DNA of 64,000 nucleotides from Phycisphaerae bacterium (lineage in GTDB: Bacteria > Planctomycetota > Phycisphaerae > Sedimentisphaerales > Anaerobacaceae). Position numbers and translations under genes: made by a program. The notes beneath the pieces are model-generated. The model saw only the letters and a program-made list of their open reading frames with translations. It was not told where the DNA came from and did not search any database. The stretch is from assembly GCA_017993835.1 (NCBI GenBank), contig JAGOLX010000035.1:1503-65502 (forward strand), given 5' to 3'. Of this stretch, positions 1 through 7,547 are shown piece by piece. Positions within the stretch are counted from its first letter, which is position 1, and each line of letters starts with the position of its first letter.

Positions 1-14
1 GGTGTCACGGGCTG

Positions 15-169
15 GGAAGAAGGCAGATCGGAGCGGGAAGGTGAGAAGTTGAGAAGGTCAGAAGGTCGGACAGTCTGGTTCTCTCCTGGACTCCCGGCAC
101 GTTCGACCGACTCTCCGACCTTCTCACCTTCTGACCTTCTGTTCTTTCAGGCCCGACCTGCCTTTTTCC
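15..169. repeat. Palindromic repeat R1, variant copy
   Basis: The ends of this stretch (ggaagaaggcagatcgg on the left, cccgacctgcctttttcc on the right) are inverted copies of each other. They match the ends of the two full R1 elements at 6128-6290 and 9999-10162. The interior differs: it holds its own inverted repeat of gaaggtgagaag / cttctcaccttc type. It lies 3' of the HEAT-repeat gene in non-coding DNA, so it shows R1 as an intergenic element with exchangeable contents. A partial left end is also visible near 3688-3705. Confidence 0.6.
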
Positions 170-223
170 GATGGGTCGCGACCGCCGCTCGACGCACGAT
201 GCATATCCACCCCATCGCCCGAT

Positions 224-2191
224 CTACAGGCTTCGGAGCATCTCCTCGGCCCTCCTCTTGGTCCTGGCGTTCTGGGATTTCTCGACGATCGTCCTGAGGA
301 TCGTCTGCCGCTGCTCTTTGGAGACCCCCGGGATCTCCCTGCCCACGAGGTTAAGCATGGCGGAGCAGGTCTCTTCAGCGACGGCCGGATCAGCCACGAG
401 CTTCGTCAGCAGATCGAACGCTCCGCCTGCAGGGATGCCGCCCAGCACTGAGACCGCCAGGCGTTTCTCTTCCGGCCGCTGGATCTGGCCGAGCAAGTCC
501 TTGACCTTGTCCACCTTCTTGTCCGCGGCGAGGGTTTTTTCGCCTCGAAGGTACTGGAGGTAGCCGCGCAGACCGAGCACCTGGTGCGAGACCTTCTTGC
601 CCGACTTCGCCAGCGTCAGAAGGGCGTCCGCTGCAGCCGTATCCTCGGGCCAGTTGTTCGGCCAGGTGGACAACGTGCGAACGGCTTCATCCTGGACGGT
701 TTCGTCCTTGTCCTGGGTCCCGTCTTTCACCGCCGCTAGCGCGGCCGGTCCTCCGACGATGGCCATCGCGTGCAACCCGACCATGCGAAGGGTGCCGTCG
801 CTGCTCTGCATCAGCGGCAGCAGATCCGGGACGCAAGTGGCCCCCGAGCGGCCGCTGACCGCCAGGAGGGCCTTCTCGACATCCGCTCGCTCCTTGGAGT
901 CCTGGGTCTTCTGGGCGAGTGCCACGAGATCGACCACCTGGCGGGGCCCGCCGAGAATGCCGAGGGCCTGCACGGCGGCGCTGCGAATGCCCGCGTCGGC
1001 GTCCTTGATGGCTGGCAGGACCGCGCCCAGCGACCCCTCGATCTGTCGCCACCCAGCCAGCTCGATGAGGACCTGACGGGTCTTGCCGCTCGCCTGGGGC
1101 AGGCGGGCGAGCAGGTCGGCATCCACGTCTTTGCCGGGGAGTTTCGTCAGCGTGGTCTTCGCGGCCTGCGCCAGTTCCGCGTCGCTGTCGGCTGCCGCCT
1201 CCAGCAGCACGGGCACGCAGGACACGTTGCCGATCCGGGTCATCACGCCGACGGCGGCGACTCGCAAATCTTTCGAGCCGTCTTTGGCGGCTTTGACGAC
1301 CGCGGGCAATACCGCATCGTCGGTCCGATCCGCCAACGCCAACAGCAGCAGGGGCCGGCGATCAGCACTCAAGCCACCCATCGCGGTCGCCAGGGCTTCG
1401 GTCACATCGCGGCCGGGCAACTCCCGGGCCGTCCGCAGTCCGATGCCGAGCCGGCCCTTGTCGGCCGAACGCAACTGCTCGATCAGGTACGAGACGCCGG
1501 TCGAACCGCGAGCCAGGATCGCCCCGCGGGTGGCCTCGAGAATCCGCTGTTTGGGCACGTCGGCCAGGCAGACCGCGTCATACAGCTTCTTGGCTTCGGC
1601 GGCTTTCCCATCGGTCAGATACCTCTGGGCGCACCGAACACAGCCCTCGGCCACGGCCGGACGGACCGCCGGCGACGCATCCGCCAGCGCCTGCTCCAGG
1701 ACCTTGGCAGCCGGGTCGCCGCCGATGCAGCCCAAGGCCACTGCCGCCGCGGAAGCCACTTCCACATTGGCATCCTTGAGCTTCTCCGCGAGAGCGGGCA
1801 CGGCCTGTGCATCCCGGCGAACACCGATCGAGTTGATCACGCCGATCAGCACTCGACCCTGGGCCTTGCCCATCGCGTCGCGCAGGGCCGCATCGGTCGC
1901 CGGACCCGGGATTACCTCCAGAGCGATTCTTGCCCACGACGTCAGATGTTCATCCGTCAGCAGCGGCGCCAGGGCCGGGACCGCAGTCTCCGTGCCGTAG
2001 ACAGCCAACCGCTTGCACGTAATGGCTTTCTCCGCGGCCGGTGCATCCGACCGGAGCACCGCGATCAACTTCGCTTCCTGGTCCTTCGGGGAATCCTGAC
2101 CTGCGGCCGAATCGGGGCCGATCACCGTCAGGAAGGTCACGCCCGCGATCAGGGCGACACACCATGTGAAATATCGATTCATAGGCATCAT
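224..2191 (-). CDS. Exported HEAT-repeat protein
   Basis: About 655 residues. The N-terminus has a signal-peptide-like segment (MNRYFTWCVALIAGVTFL followed by an Ala/Gly-rich cleavage region). The rest is a series of about 30-residue helical repeats rich in Ala and Leu with the pattern of HEAT/PBS-lyase repeats (for example AVPALAPLLTD, VPALAEKLKDANVEV, AVQALGILGG). HEAT solenoids are protein-binding scaffolds; no catalytic motif is seen. I chose the ATG at 2191 because gagg lies 6 nt upstream. The longer frame to 2386 would read through repeat R2 and is unlikely to be coding. The next gene upstream on the same strand is the Gfo/Idh oxidoreductase, so the two may be co-transcribed. The partner and exact role are unknown. 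Confidence 0.8.
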   Translation of the reverse strand: MMPMNRYFTWCVALIAGVTFLTVIGPDSAAGQDSPKDQEAKLIAVLRSDAPAAEKAITCKRLAVYGTETAVPALAPLLTDEHLTSWARIALEVIPGPATDAALRDAMGKAQGRVLIGVINSIGVRRDAQAVPALAEKLKDANVEVASAAAVALGCIGGDPAAKVLEQALADASPAVRPAVAEGCVRCAQRYLTDGKAAEAKKLYDAVCLADVPKQRILEATRGAILARGSTGVSYLIEQLRSADKGRLGIGLRTARELPGRDVTEALATAMGGLSADRRPLLLLALADRTDDAVLPAVVKAAKDGSKDLRVAAVGVMTRIGNVSCVPVLLEAAADSDAELAQAAKTTLTKLPGKDVDADLLARLPQASGKTRQVLIELAGWRQIEGSLGAVLPAIKDADAGIRSAAVQALGILGGPRQVVDLVALAQKTQDSKERADVEKALLAVSGRSGATCVPDLLPLMQSSDGTLRMVGLHAMAIVGGPAALAAVKDGTQDKDETVQDEAVRTLSTWPNNWPEDTAAADALLTLAKSGKKVSHQVLGLRGYLQYLRGEKTLAADKKVDKVKDLLGQIQRPEEKRLAVSVLGGIPAGGAFDLLTKLVADPAVAEETCSAMLNLVGREIPGVSKEQRQTILRTIVEKSQNARTKRRAEEMLRSL

Positions 2192-2232
2192 AGTCATCCT
2201 CGTAGCAAGTAGTTCGTGAAGCGTCGTTCGCA

Positions 2233-2282
2233 GTAGCCCAGCCGCCCCCGGCTGGGGAAAAAAACGAGGGCGGCGGTGCCAC
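2233..2282. repeat. Palindromic repeat R2 (gtagcccagccgc family)
   Basis: This carries the R2 left arm gtagcccagccgcccccggc and the opposite arm cgagggcggcggtgcca. Related copies lie at 16029-16094 and, inside a reading frame, at 35533-35587. Here it occupies the spacer upstream of the HEAT gene. Confidence 0.75.
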
Positions 2283-2315
2283 TTCACGAGGCCCGCTTCA
2301 CGCGTCACGTTCTTC

Positions 2316-3608
2316 TCACAGCCGCCAGGGCTCGCGCATCGCCTCGGAGCGGAGCCGATTGGCCTGCTCATCGCCGATGAATTCATGCTTCACGGGGTCG
2401 TAGTTGACCTTGCGATTCAGGAACAGCGAGATATTGGCCGCATGACAGGCGATATGCGAATTGCAGGCGACATCGGCGTTCGCACGAGTCTGGGCCCTCG
2501 TCTTGACGCAATCGAGGAAGTCCCGAACGTGGAAGTCCGCGGGGTAGCCGGCAATCTTGGCGCCTTTGCCGACCAGCAGCGACTCGGAACTGGCAACGAT
2601 CTCGGCGTCGTCGCCCGTCTCGACCCAGCCGGTCTCGCCTTCGAACCGCACCGGGCACGAGCCCAAGGGCAGCCATCCGTCGTTACGCATGACCAGCTTG
2701 ACGCCATTGGCATAACGGGCGTGCAACTGGTCACCCACCGGCTCATACTCCACCGGCGCCGTATCGTCGGCGTTGTTTGCCCATTGGCACAGATCGACGC
2801 AGTGCGAGCCCCACTCCAGGCAGCCGCCGCCGCCGAATGCGCCGAACATGCCGCCGCCTTTTTCAAAGTTGAAACCGTCGAGGAGCCTGCGATTGAACGG
2901 CCGCCAGGCGGCGGGCCCCAGATACAGGTCCCAATCCACCTCCTCTTTCGCGGGCTCGGGCTCCTCAGGCAACCAGCCGCTCATCAAGGTCTTCAGTCCC
3001 ATCGGATGGGCGTAGAGCGTCTGGAGCTTGCCTAGCTTGCCGGTGCGGGCCAGATCGATGGCGAACATGAAGTTGGGCAGGCTCCGGCGCTGCGTGCCCG
3101 CCTGGAACACCCGCCCGGTCCGACGGAAGGTCTCCGCCAGCGCCAGGCTCTGCATGATGTTCTTCGTCGAGGGCTTCTCGCAATAGACATCCTTGCCTGC
3201 GTTGGCGGCCATGATCGAGGCGGTCGCGTGCCAGTTCGGTCCCGTGGCGATCAGGACCGCATCGATGTCGTCGCGCGCCAGCATCTCGCGCATGTCGACG
3301 TAGGTGGCGCAGTCCTGGTTGCCGTACCTGGAGTCCGCCATCTCCTTGACGGCCTTTCGTCGATTGGCCTTCACGTCGCAGATGGCGACGAACTGCACAT
3401 CCGGCTCGTGCAGGAAGCAGCCGAGGACGTACCCGCCGCGTCCACCGATTCCGATGCCGCCCAAGCGGATTCGCTCGCTCGGGGGCACGGACCCGCTGCC
3501 GGCGAGAACCGTGCTGGGAATGATCTGCGGCATGACGAACAACGCGCCGGCCTGGGCCGCGGTCTTCAAAAAGCCACGCCGGCTCAGAGGAGCCTGTCTC
3601 TTACGCAT
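2316..3608 (-). CDS. Tat-exported Gfo/Idh/MocA family oxidoreductase
   Basis: 430 residues. A twin-arginine signal (LSRRGFLKTAAQAGALF) opens the protein. A Rossmann fold follows (GIGIGGRGGYVLG near residue 52) and then the family motif CEKP (in YCEKPSTKN, near residue 145), which places the catalytic lysine. The second half has the Gfo/Idh C-terminal domain, including GGGCLEWGSHCVDLCQW. Members of this family are NAD(P)-dependent sugar or inositol dehydrogenases; the Tat-exported forms are abundant in Planctomycetota and carry a tightly bound cofactor. The substrate cannot be read from the sequence. A gaggtcatc run just before the ATG is a plausible ribosome site. It sits upstream of the HEAT gene and downstream of the DUF4832 gene on the same strand. 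Confidence 0.9.
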   Translation of the reverse strand: MRKRQAPLSRRGFLKTAAQAGALFVMPQIIPSTVLAGSGSVPPSERIRLGGIGIGGRGGYVLGCFLHEPDVQFVAICDVKANRRKAVKEMADSRYGNQDCATYVDMREMLARDDIDAVLIATGPNWHATASIMAANAGKDVYCEKPSTKNIMQSLALAETFRRTGRVFQAGTQRRSLPNFMFAIDLARTGKLGKLQTLYAHPMGLKTLMSGWLPEEPEPAKEEVDWDLYLGPAAWRPFNRRLLDGFNFEKGGGMFGAFGGGGCLEWGSHCVDLCQWANNADDTAPVEYEPVGDQLHARYANGVKLVMRNDGWLPLGSCPVRFEGETGWVETGDDAEIVASSESLLVGKGAKIAGYPADFHVRDFLDCVKTRAQTRANADVACNSHIACHAANISLFLNRKVNYDPVKHEFIGDEQANRLRSEAMREPWRL

Positions 3609-3721
3609 GATGACCTCCTAAAAGAAAACGTGATTTGTCAGCCAGCTTACCGACCGAGCGAACCGCTGTCCACCCTGAGGGCCGCGGATTGGAAAAAGGC
3701 AGATTCCTTCGCAGTCTCCTG

Positions 3722-5131
3722 TCATCGCGTCACCTCCACTGTGCCCAGGACGTACCAGCCCTCCGCCATCGGCAGATCCGTACCGAGTCGGATGTACGGC
3801 GCGACGTCCTTGCTCTTGCGGACAATCGCCAGTGCCAGGCGATACTCGCCGGCCGGAGTGTCGGAAAACACGATGTGGACCTTCTCTTCAGCCGGCTTGC
3901 CGGGCATCCATCGGTGGGGCAGGCATTCCGGCGGCCACACGACCGCTGCTCGTCTCCCTTCGCTATCCAGCAGCGCGAAGGCCGCCGCACACGGAATATA
4001 GATGGGCGCAACGCCCTGATTGATCCAGGTCAACTCCAGGTCGAGGACGCCTCCCTCCGCCCGGCGAGGACAGGAAACTCGCTGCAGATGGAAATGGTAG
4101 CCAATCCGGTTGGTGAGGCGCTCGATGAGTTCGCGGTTTTCGCGGACCATCCTCAACCCCGATTCGCCGCCGCGACTGAGGTCCACCCAGGTGGGCTTGC
4201 CGTTCTCGATGCATTCGGCAAGGGTGAAGCCGCAACCGTTCTTGTCCTTCTGGCCGTCCCACCAGCCGCGCCTCTTGAGGCCGTCGTAGTTGTCGAACAA
4301 CTCGAACACGCCCGGCGCGATCCCGAAGCCGATAGCGGTTTCACTGCCGTCGCTGTTGCCGCAGATGCCGTCCCGGCGCGGCGCGATGTGCTGGTCCAGC
4401 ACTGCCCAGTTGAAAACGGGTTTCAGCAGGCCGAATCGGCCAAGGTGAGCGTTTCTGGACAGGCAGAGCTGCGTCCTCTTGAACGCATCGAGGTGCATTT
4501 GGACGTGCTGGCGGAACTTCTCCGGCGCGATGTCCGGAACGCCGAACGGGTACATATGGGCCTCACCCCAATTGCCGTAGGAGCGGATGTCCAGCACGGC
4601 GATGCGAGGGTCGCCGTCGTAGCGACGTGCGAAGGCGCTGAGGAAGCTAGCGAACTTGTCGAGAAAGACGGGGTCGTCGAACACAGGCGCGACCTTTCGT
4701 CCGGGCGTTCCGGTCGTGGACTGGTCCGGGTCCAGCAGGATCTCGATCTTCCGGGCTCCGGCGTCGAAGACCCATTTCGGCGTGACATAGCCTTCCGAAG
4801 CCCGGCTGTGCGTGTTCGCACACATGATGCCGACGTTGCAGACCTTGCCGAGCCGACCCCAACTGTCCAGGAAGCGGTCCAGCGTGTCCCATCTGTACTG
4901 CCCTTCCTGGGGCTCGACGCTGGACCAGTCCAGACGCATGACGCCCATGCCCAGCAGTTCGAGCACCTCCTTCGGCTGCCTGTCCGGCAGGCCGCTCGCG
5001 GACCACCCTTTCCCGGGATTCAGCAATACCCCCTCGCGCGGCTTGGGCTCAAGCGTGATGCGAGCGCTCTCGCTGCCAAGAGCGGCAACCGCAGGGAACA
5101 ACAGGCAAATGACGAATCGAATCCCGTTCAT
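3722..5131 (-). CDS. Exported glycoside-hydrolase-like protein (DUF4832 type)
   Basis: 469 residues from the ATG at 5131, which begins a clear signal peptide (MNGIRFVICLLFPAVAALG). The mature start carries GVLLNPGKGWSASG, a motif typical of DUF4832/DUF4874 proteins. A TIM-barrel-like region follows (MRLDWSSVEPQEGQYRWDTL; IAVLDIRSYGNWGEAHMYPFG), with acidic residues placed as in retaining glycosidases. A C-terminal beta-sandwich (ELTWINQGVAPIYIPCAAAF) completes the protein. It is probably a secreted enzyme on plant or algal polysaccharide, but the substrate is not known. It is divergent from the GH127 gene that follows, with about 160 bp of shared upstream DNA, so the two may be co-regulated. 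Confidence 0.75.
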   Translation of the reverse strand: MNGIRFVICLLFPAVAALGSESARITLEPKPREGVLLNPGKGWSASGLPDRQPKEVLELLGMGVMRLDWSSVEPQEGQYRWDTLDRFLDSWGRLGKVCNVGIMCANTHSRASEGYVTPKWVFDAGARKIEILLDPDQSTTGTPGRKVAPVFDDPVFLDKFASFLSAFARRYDGDPRIAVLDIRSYGNWGEAHMYPFGVPDIAPEKFRQHVQMHLDAFKRTQLCLSRNAHLGRFGLLKPVFNWAVLDQHIAPRRDGICGNSDGSETAIGFGIAPGVFELFDNYDGLKRRGWWDGQKDKNGCGFTLAECIENGKPTWVDLSRGGESGLRMVRENRELIERLTNRIGYHFHLQRVSCPRRAEGGVLDLELTWINQGVAPIYIPCAAAFALLDSEGRRAAVVWPPECLPHRWMPGKPAEEKVHIVFSDTPAGEYRLALAIVRKSKDVAPYIRLGTDLPMAEGWYVLGTVEVTR

Positions 5132-5294
5132 GGCCTTTCTCCTTTGCCGATGTGGTTCCCATGGTACCACCGCCCGGACCCGTCGCCCAGACAATATGCC
5201 TTGAACAGGAGGGGTCTGGAAGCTACCATCACAGAACCAATTGGGCAGGGTCCCCAAGGACCACCGCGAACAACTGAAACGGGAGCCAATGAAC

Positions 5295-7460
5295 ATGTCC
5301 CAGATGCAACGTCGTCAATTCCTCGCTGGTCTCGCAGGGGGAGCGGCTGCAATGGTCGCAGCGCCGCTGGCCGCCCAGGAGACAAGCAGCAAGCCACGAA
5401 AGAAGACCCCGGCGGGTCTTGCGGAGCCGGCGTTCAGACCGCTGCCGCTGGGCGCGATCCGGCCCGAGGGCTGGCTCGCCCGCCAGCTCCAACTCCAGGC
5501 GGACGGCTTGAGCGGGCACCTCGATGAGTTCTGGCCTGATGTCGGCGAAAGCCAATGGTTCGGCGGCAAAGCCGAAGGCTGGGAACGCGCCCCCTACTGG
5601 CTCGACGGCGTCATCCCGCTGGCCTGGGTCCTCGACGACAAGGCCCTTCAGACGAAAGTCAAACGCTACGTCGATCACATCGTCGCCCACCAGCGGGCCG
5701 ACGGCTGGTACGCGCCCTATCCGCTCGACGCCAGCGCGAAACCCTACGATCTCTGGGCCATCCTGCTGGCCAACAAAGTCCTCGTCCAGTACCACGAAGC
5801 GACAGGCGACGACGCGGTCCTGCAGGCGGTGACGCAGAACCTCAAGGCGACGCTCGACGCGCTCGACCGAACGCCGCTGTTTGCCTGGGGCAAGTTCCGC
5901 TGGTTCGAGGGACTGATTCCGGTCTACTACGTCTACGAGCGAACCGGCGAAGCCTGGCTCCTGGACCTCGCCCGAAAGCTGTATTCGCAGGGCTTCGATT
6001 ATATGACCTTCTACGGCGGCGAGGACGTGACGCAGCCCACGCCGCGTCGCGGCCTGTGGCGATTCGACAAGCACGTTGTCAACACGGGCATGGCGATCAA
6101 AGCCTATGCCCTCGCGTGGCGCCTGACGGAAAAAGGCAGGTCGGGCCTGTATTCTTCAACGAAATCTCGCAGTTCGATTTCGTTGAAGAATGGACAGGAC
6201 AAGACCGCCGGCGCGCGACCAGGGTCTGAGGGGGAAAAATCGAACCAAGAAATTCTTCCCCCTCAAAGTAGGCCCGACCTGCCTTCTTCCGTCGGGCGCG
6301 ACGCCGAACGGGCCTTTCCAACAAGGATGCTCGATATCCTCGACCGCTACCACGGCCAGGTGACTGGCATGTTCACCGGCGATGAGTGCCTGTCCGGCAA
6401 GAGCCCGACCCAGGGCACCGAACTCTGCGCGGTGGTCGAGACGATGTACTCGCTGGAGCATCTGCTCTCGGTGACGGGCGACCCCGCCCTTGGCGACCGC
6501 TTGGAGCGAATCGCATTCAACGCCTTGCCCGCGACGTTCGCCCCTGACATGTGGTCGCACCAGTACGACCAGCAGGTCAATCAGGTCCAGTGTACGATCA
6601 ATCCCGACCACATGTGGTCAACGAACGGTCCCGAATCGAACCTCTACGGCCTGGAGCCCAACTTCGGCTGCTGCACCGCGAACATGCACCAGGGCTGGCC
6701 CAAGTTCGCCGCCCATCTCTGGATGTGTCAGGGCGACGGGATCGCTGCGATGGCCTATGCACCGAGTTCGGCCCGTTTCGAGACGCGAGGCGCACAGGTC
6801 CGTGTCGTCCTCGACACGGATTACCCTTTCCGCGACGCGGTCAAACTCACGGTGACAACGGACAAAGCGGTTCGTTTCCCGCTCGTCCTGCGCGTCCCCG
6901 CCTGGGCCGAGGGCGCGACGATCCGCCTGGCGGGCGGCTCCGCCAAACGTCTGAAGCCCGGCTCGTTCCACAGGGTCGAACGAGAATGGAAGGGCTCGGT
7001 CCAGATCGACCTTCGCTTCCCGATGCGGGTCAAGACCTCGCGCCGGTACAACGGCGCCGTCGCGGTCGAACGTGGCCCGCTCGTCTACTCGTTGAAGCTG
7101 GGCGAGACCTGGACGCGGGTGAACGCGGACAAGCCGCACCGTGAACTGCCGCATGGCGATTTCGAGGTTCGGCCCACGACGCCCTGGAACTACGGCCTGC
7201 TCGTGAACGAAGAGAAGCCCGAGACGAGCGTGGCATTCGAGGACTGCCCGGTGGGCGAGATACCGTTCTCGCCGGAAGGCGCCGGCGTGGTCGCCAAGGC
7301 CAAGGGTCGCAGACTGCCCGGTTGGAAGCTGGAGCACGGCTGGGCAGCCGAGGTCCCGCCCGAACCCCAGAGTTCGAGGGAAACCACCGAGGAGCTGACG
7401 CTCATTCCCTACGGATGCACGAACATCCGCGTGACGGAGTTTCCGCGAATCAAAGAGTGA
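5295..7460 (+). CDS. Tat-exported GH127 beta-L-arabinofuranosidase-like enzyme with in-frame repeat
   Basis: About 721 residues from ATG 5295 (gggag 9 nt upstream; ATG 5289 is an alternative). A Tat signal (MQRRQFLAGLAGGAAA) is followed by the GH127/DUF1680 alpha/alpha barrel and C-terminal beta domains. By comparison with the known family member HypBA1, the zinc ligands Glu-x-Cys and Cys-Cys are visible as E376/C378 and C459/C460 (FGCCTANMHQGW); the first Cys of that pair would be the nucleophile. The reaction is release of beta-L-arabinofuranose, or a related sugar, from glycans. About residues 278-332 are foreign: they are encoded by a complete R1 palindromic element (6128-6290), which keeps the frame open and joins ALAWRLT to the conserved MLDILDRYHGQVTGMF segment. 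Whether the enzyme tolerates this insert is unknown. Confidence 0.88.
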   Translation: MSQMQRRQFLAGLAGGAAAMVAAPLAAQETSSKPRKKTPAGLAEPAFRPLPLGAIRPEGWLARQLQLQADGLSGHLDEFWPDVGESQWFGGKAEGWERAPYWLDGVIPLAWVLDDKALQTKVKRYVDHIVAHQRADGWYAPYPLDASAKPYDLWAILLANKVLVQYHEATGDDAVLQAVTQNLKATLDALDRTPLFAWGKFRWFEGLIPVYYVYERTGEAWLLDLARKLYSQGFDYMTFYGGEDVTQPTPRRGLWRFDKHVVNTGMAIKAYALAWRLTEKGRSGLYSSTKSRSSISLKNGQDKTAGARPGSEGEKSNQEILPPQSRPDLPSSVGRDAERAFPTRMLDILDRYHGQVTGMFTGDECLSGKSPTQGTELCAVVETMYSLEHLLSVTGDPALGDRLERIAFNALPATFAPDMWSHQYDQQVNQVQCTINPDHMWSTNGPESNLYGLEPNFGCCTANMHQGWPKFAAHLWMCQGDGIAAMAYAPSSARFETRGAQVRVVLDTDYPFRDAVKLTVTTDKAVRFPLVLRVPAWAEGATIRLAGGSAKRLKPGSFHRVEREWKGSVQIDLRFPMRVKTSRRYNGAVAVERGPLVYSLKLGETWTRVNADKPHRELPHGDFEVRPTTPWNYGLLVNEEKPETSVAFEDCPVGEIPFSPEGAGVVAKAKGRRLPGWKLEHGWAAEVPPEPQSSRETTEELTLIPYGCTNIRVTEFPRIKE
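6128..6290. repeat. Palindromic repeat R1, complete copy inside the GH127 gene
   Basis: 163 bp. The outer arms ggaaaaaggcaggtcgggcc and its near-complement cccgacctgccttcttcc form a long stem. Inside are two more hairpins. The first is a perfect 16-bp stem around attcttcaacgaaatc. The second pairs gagggggaa with ttccccctc. The pairing continues outside into cgcctgac / gtcgggcg. The copy at 9999-10162 aligns along the whole length. The frame of the host gene is open through the element. Confidence 0.92.
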
Positions 7461-7466
7461 AAGCAT

Positions 7467-7534
7467 GTAGGGTGGGCTACGCCCACCGCTTCCATCCCGA
7501 GATGAACAAAGATGGTGTGCACAGCACACCCTAC
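7467..7534. repeat. Palindromic repeat R5 (gtagggtg...caccctac family)
   Basis: The left arm gtagggtgggctacgcccacc and the right arm ggtgtgcacagcacaccctac flank a short spacer between the GH127 gene and the beta-helix gene. A shorter R5 copy lies in frame in a dehydratase-like gene at 31147-31168. An ATG in the right arm opens a longer apparent frame for the next gene, which I regard as spurious. Confidence 0.75.
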
Positions 7535-7547
7535 GGAGAACCATATC

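Noticed and set aside
770-2212. Long plus-strand frames opposite the HEAT gene and many similar long frames elsewhere
   Set aside because: These are shadows caused by high GC codon bias on the opposite strand; they have no ribosome sites, signal peptides or motifs.
7458-7495. Possible Sec UGA at the end of the GH127 gene, followed by a hairpin
   Set aside because: The hairpin after this TGA is the arm of repeat R5, its loop is TAC without G, and the protein ends at a natural family end. The downstream frame has no homology.
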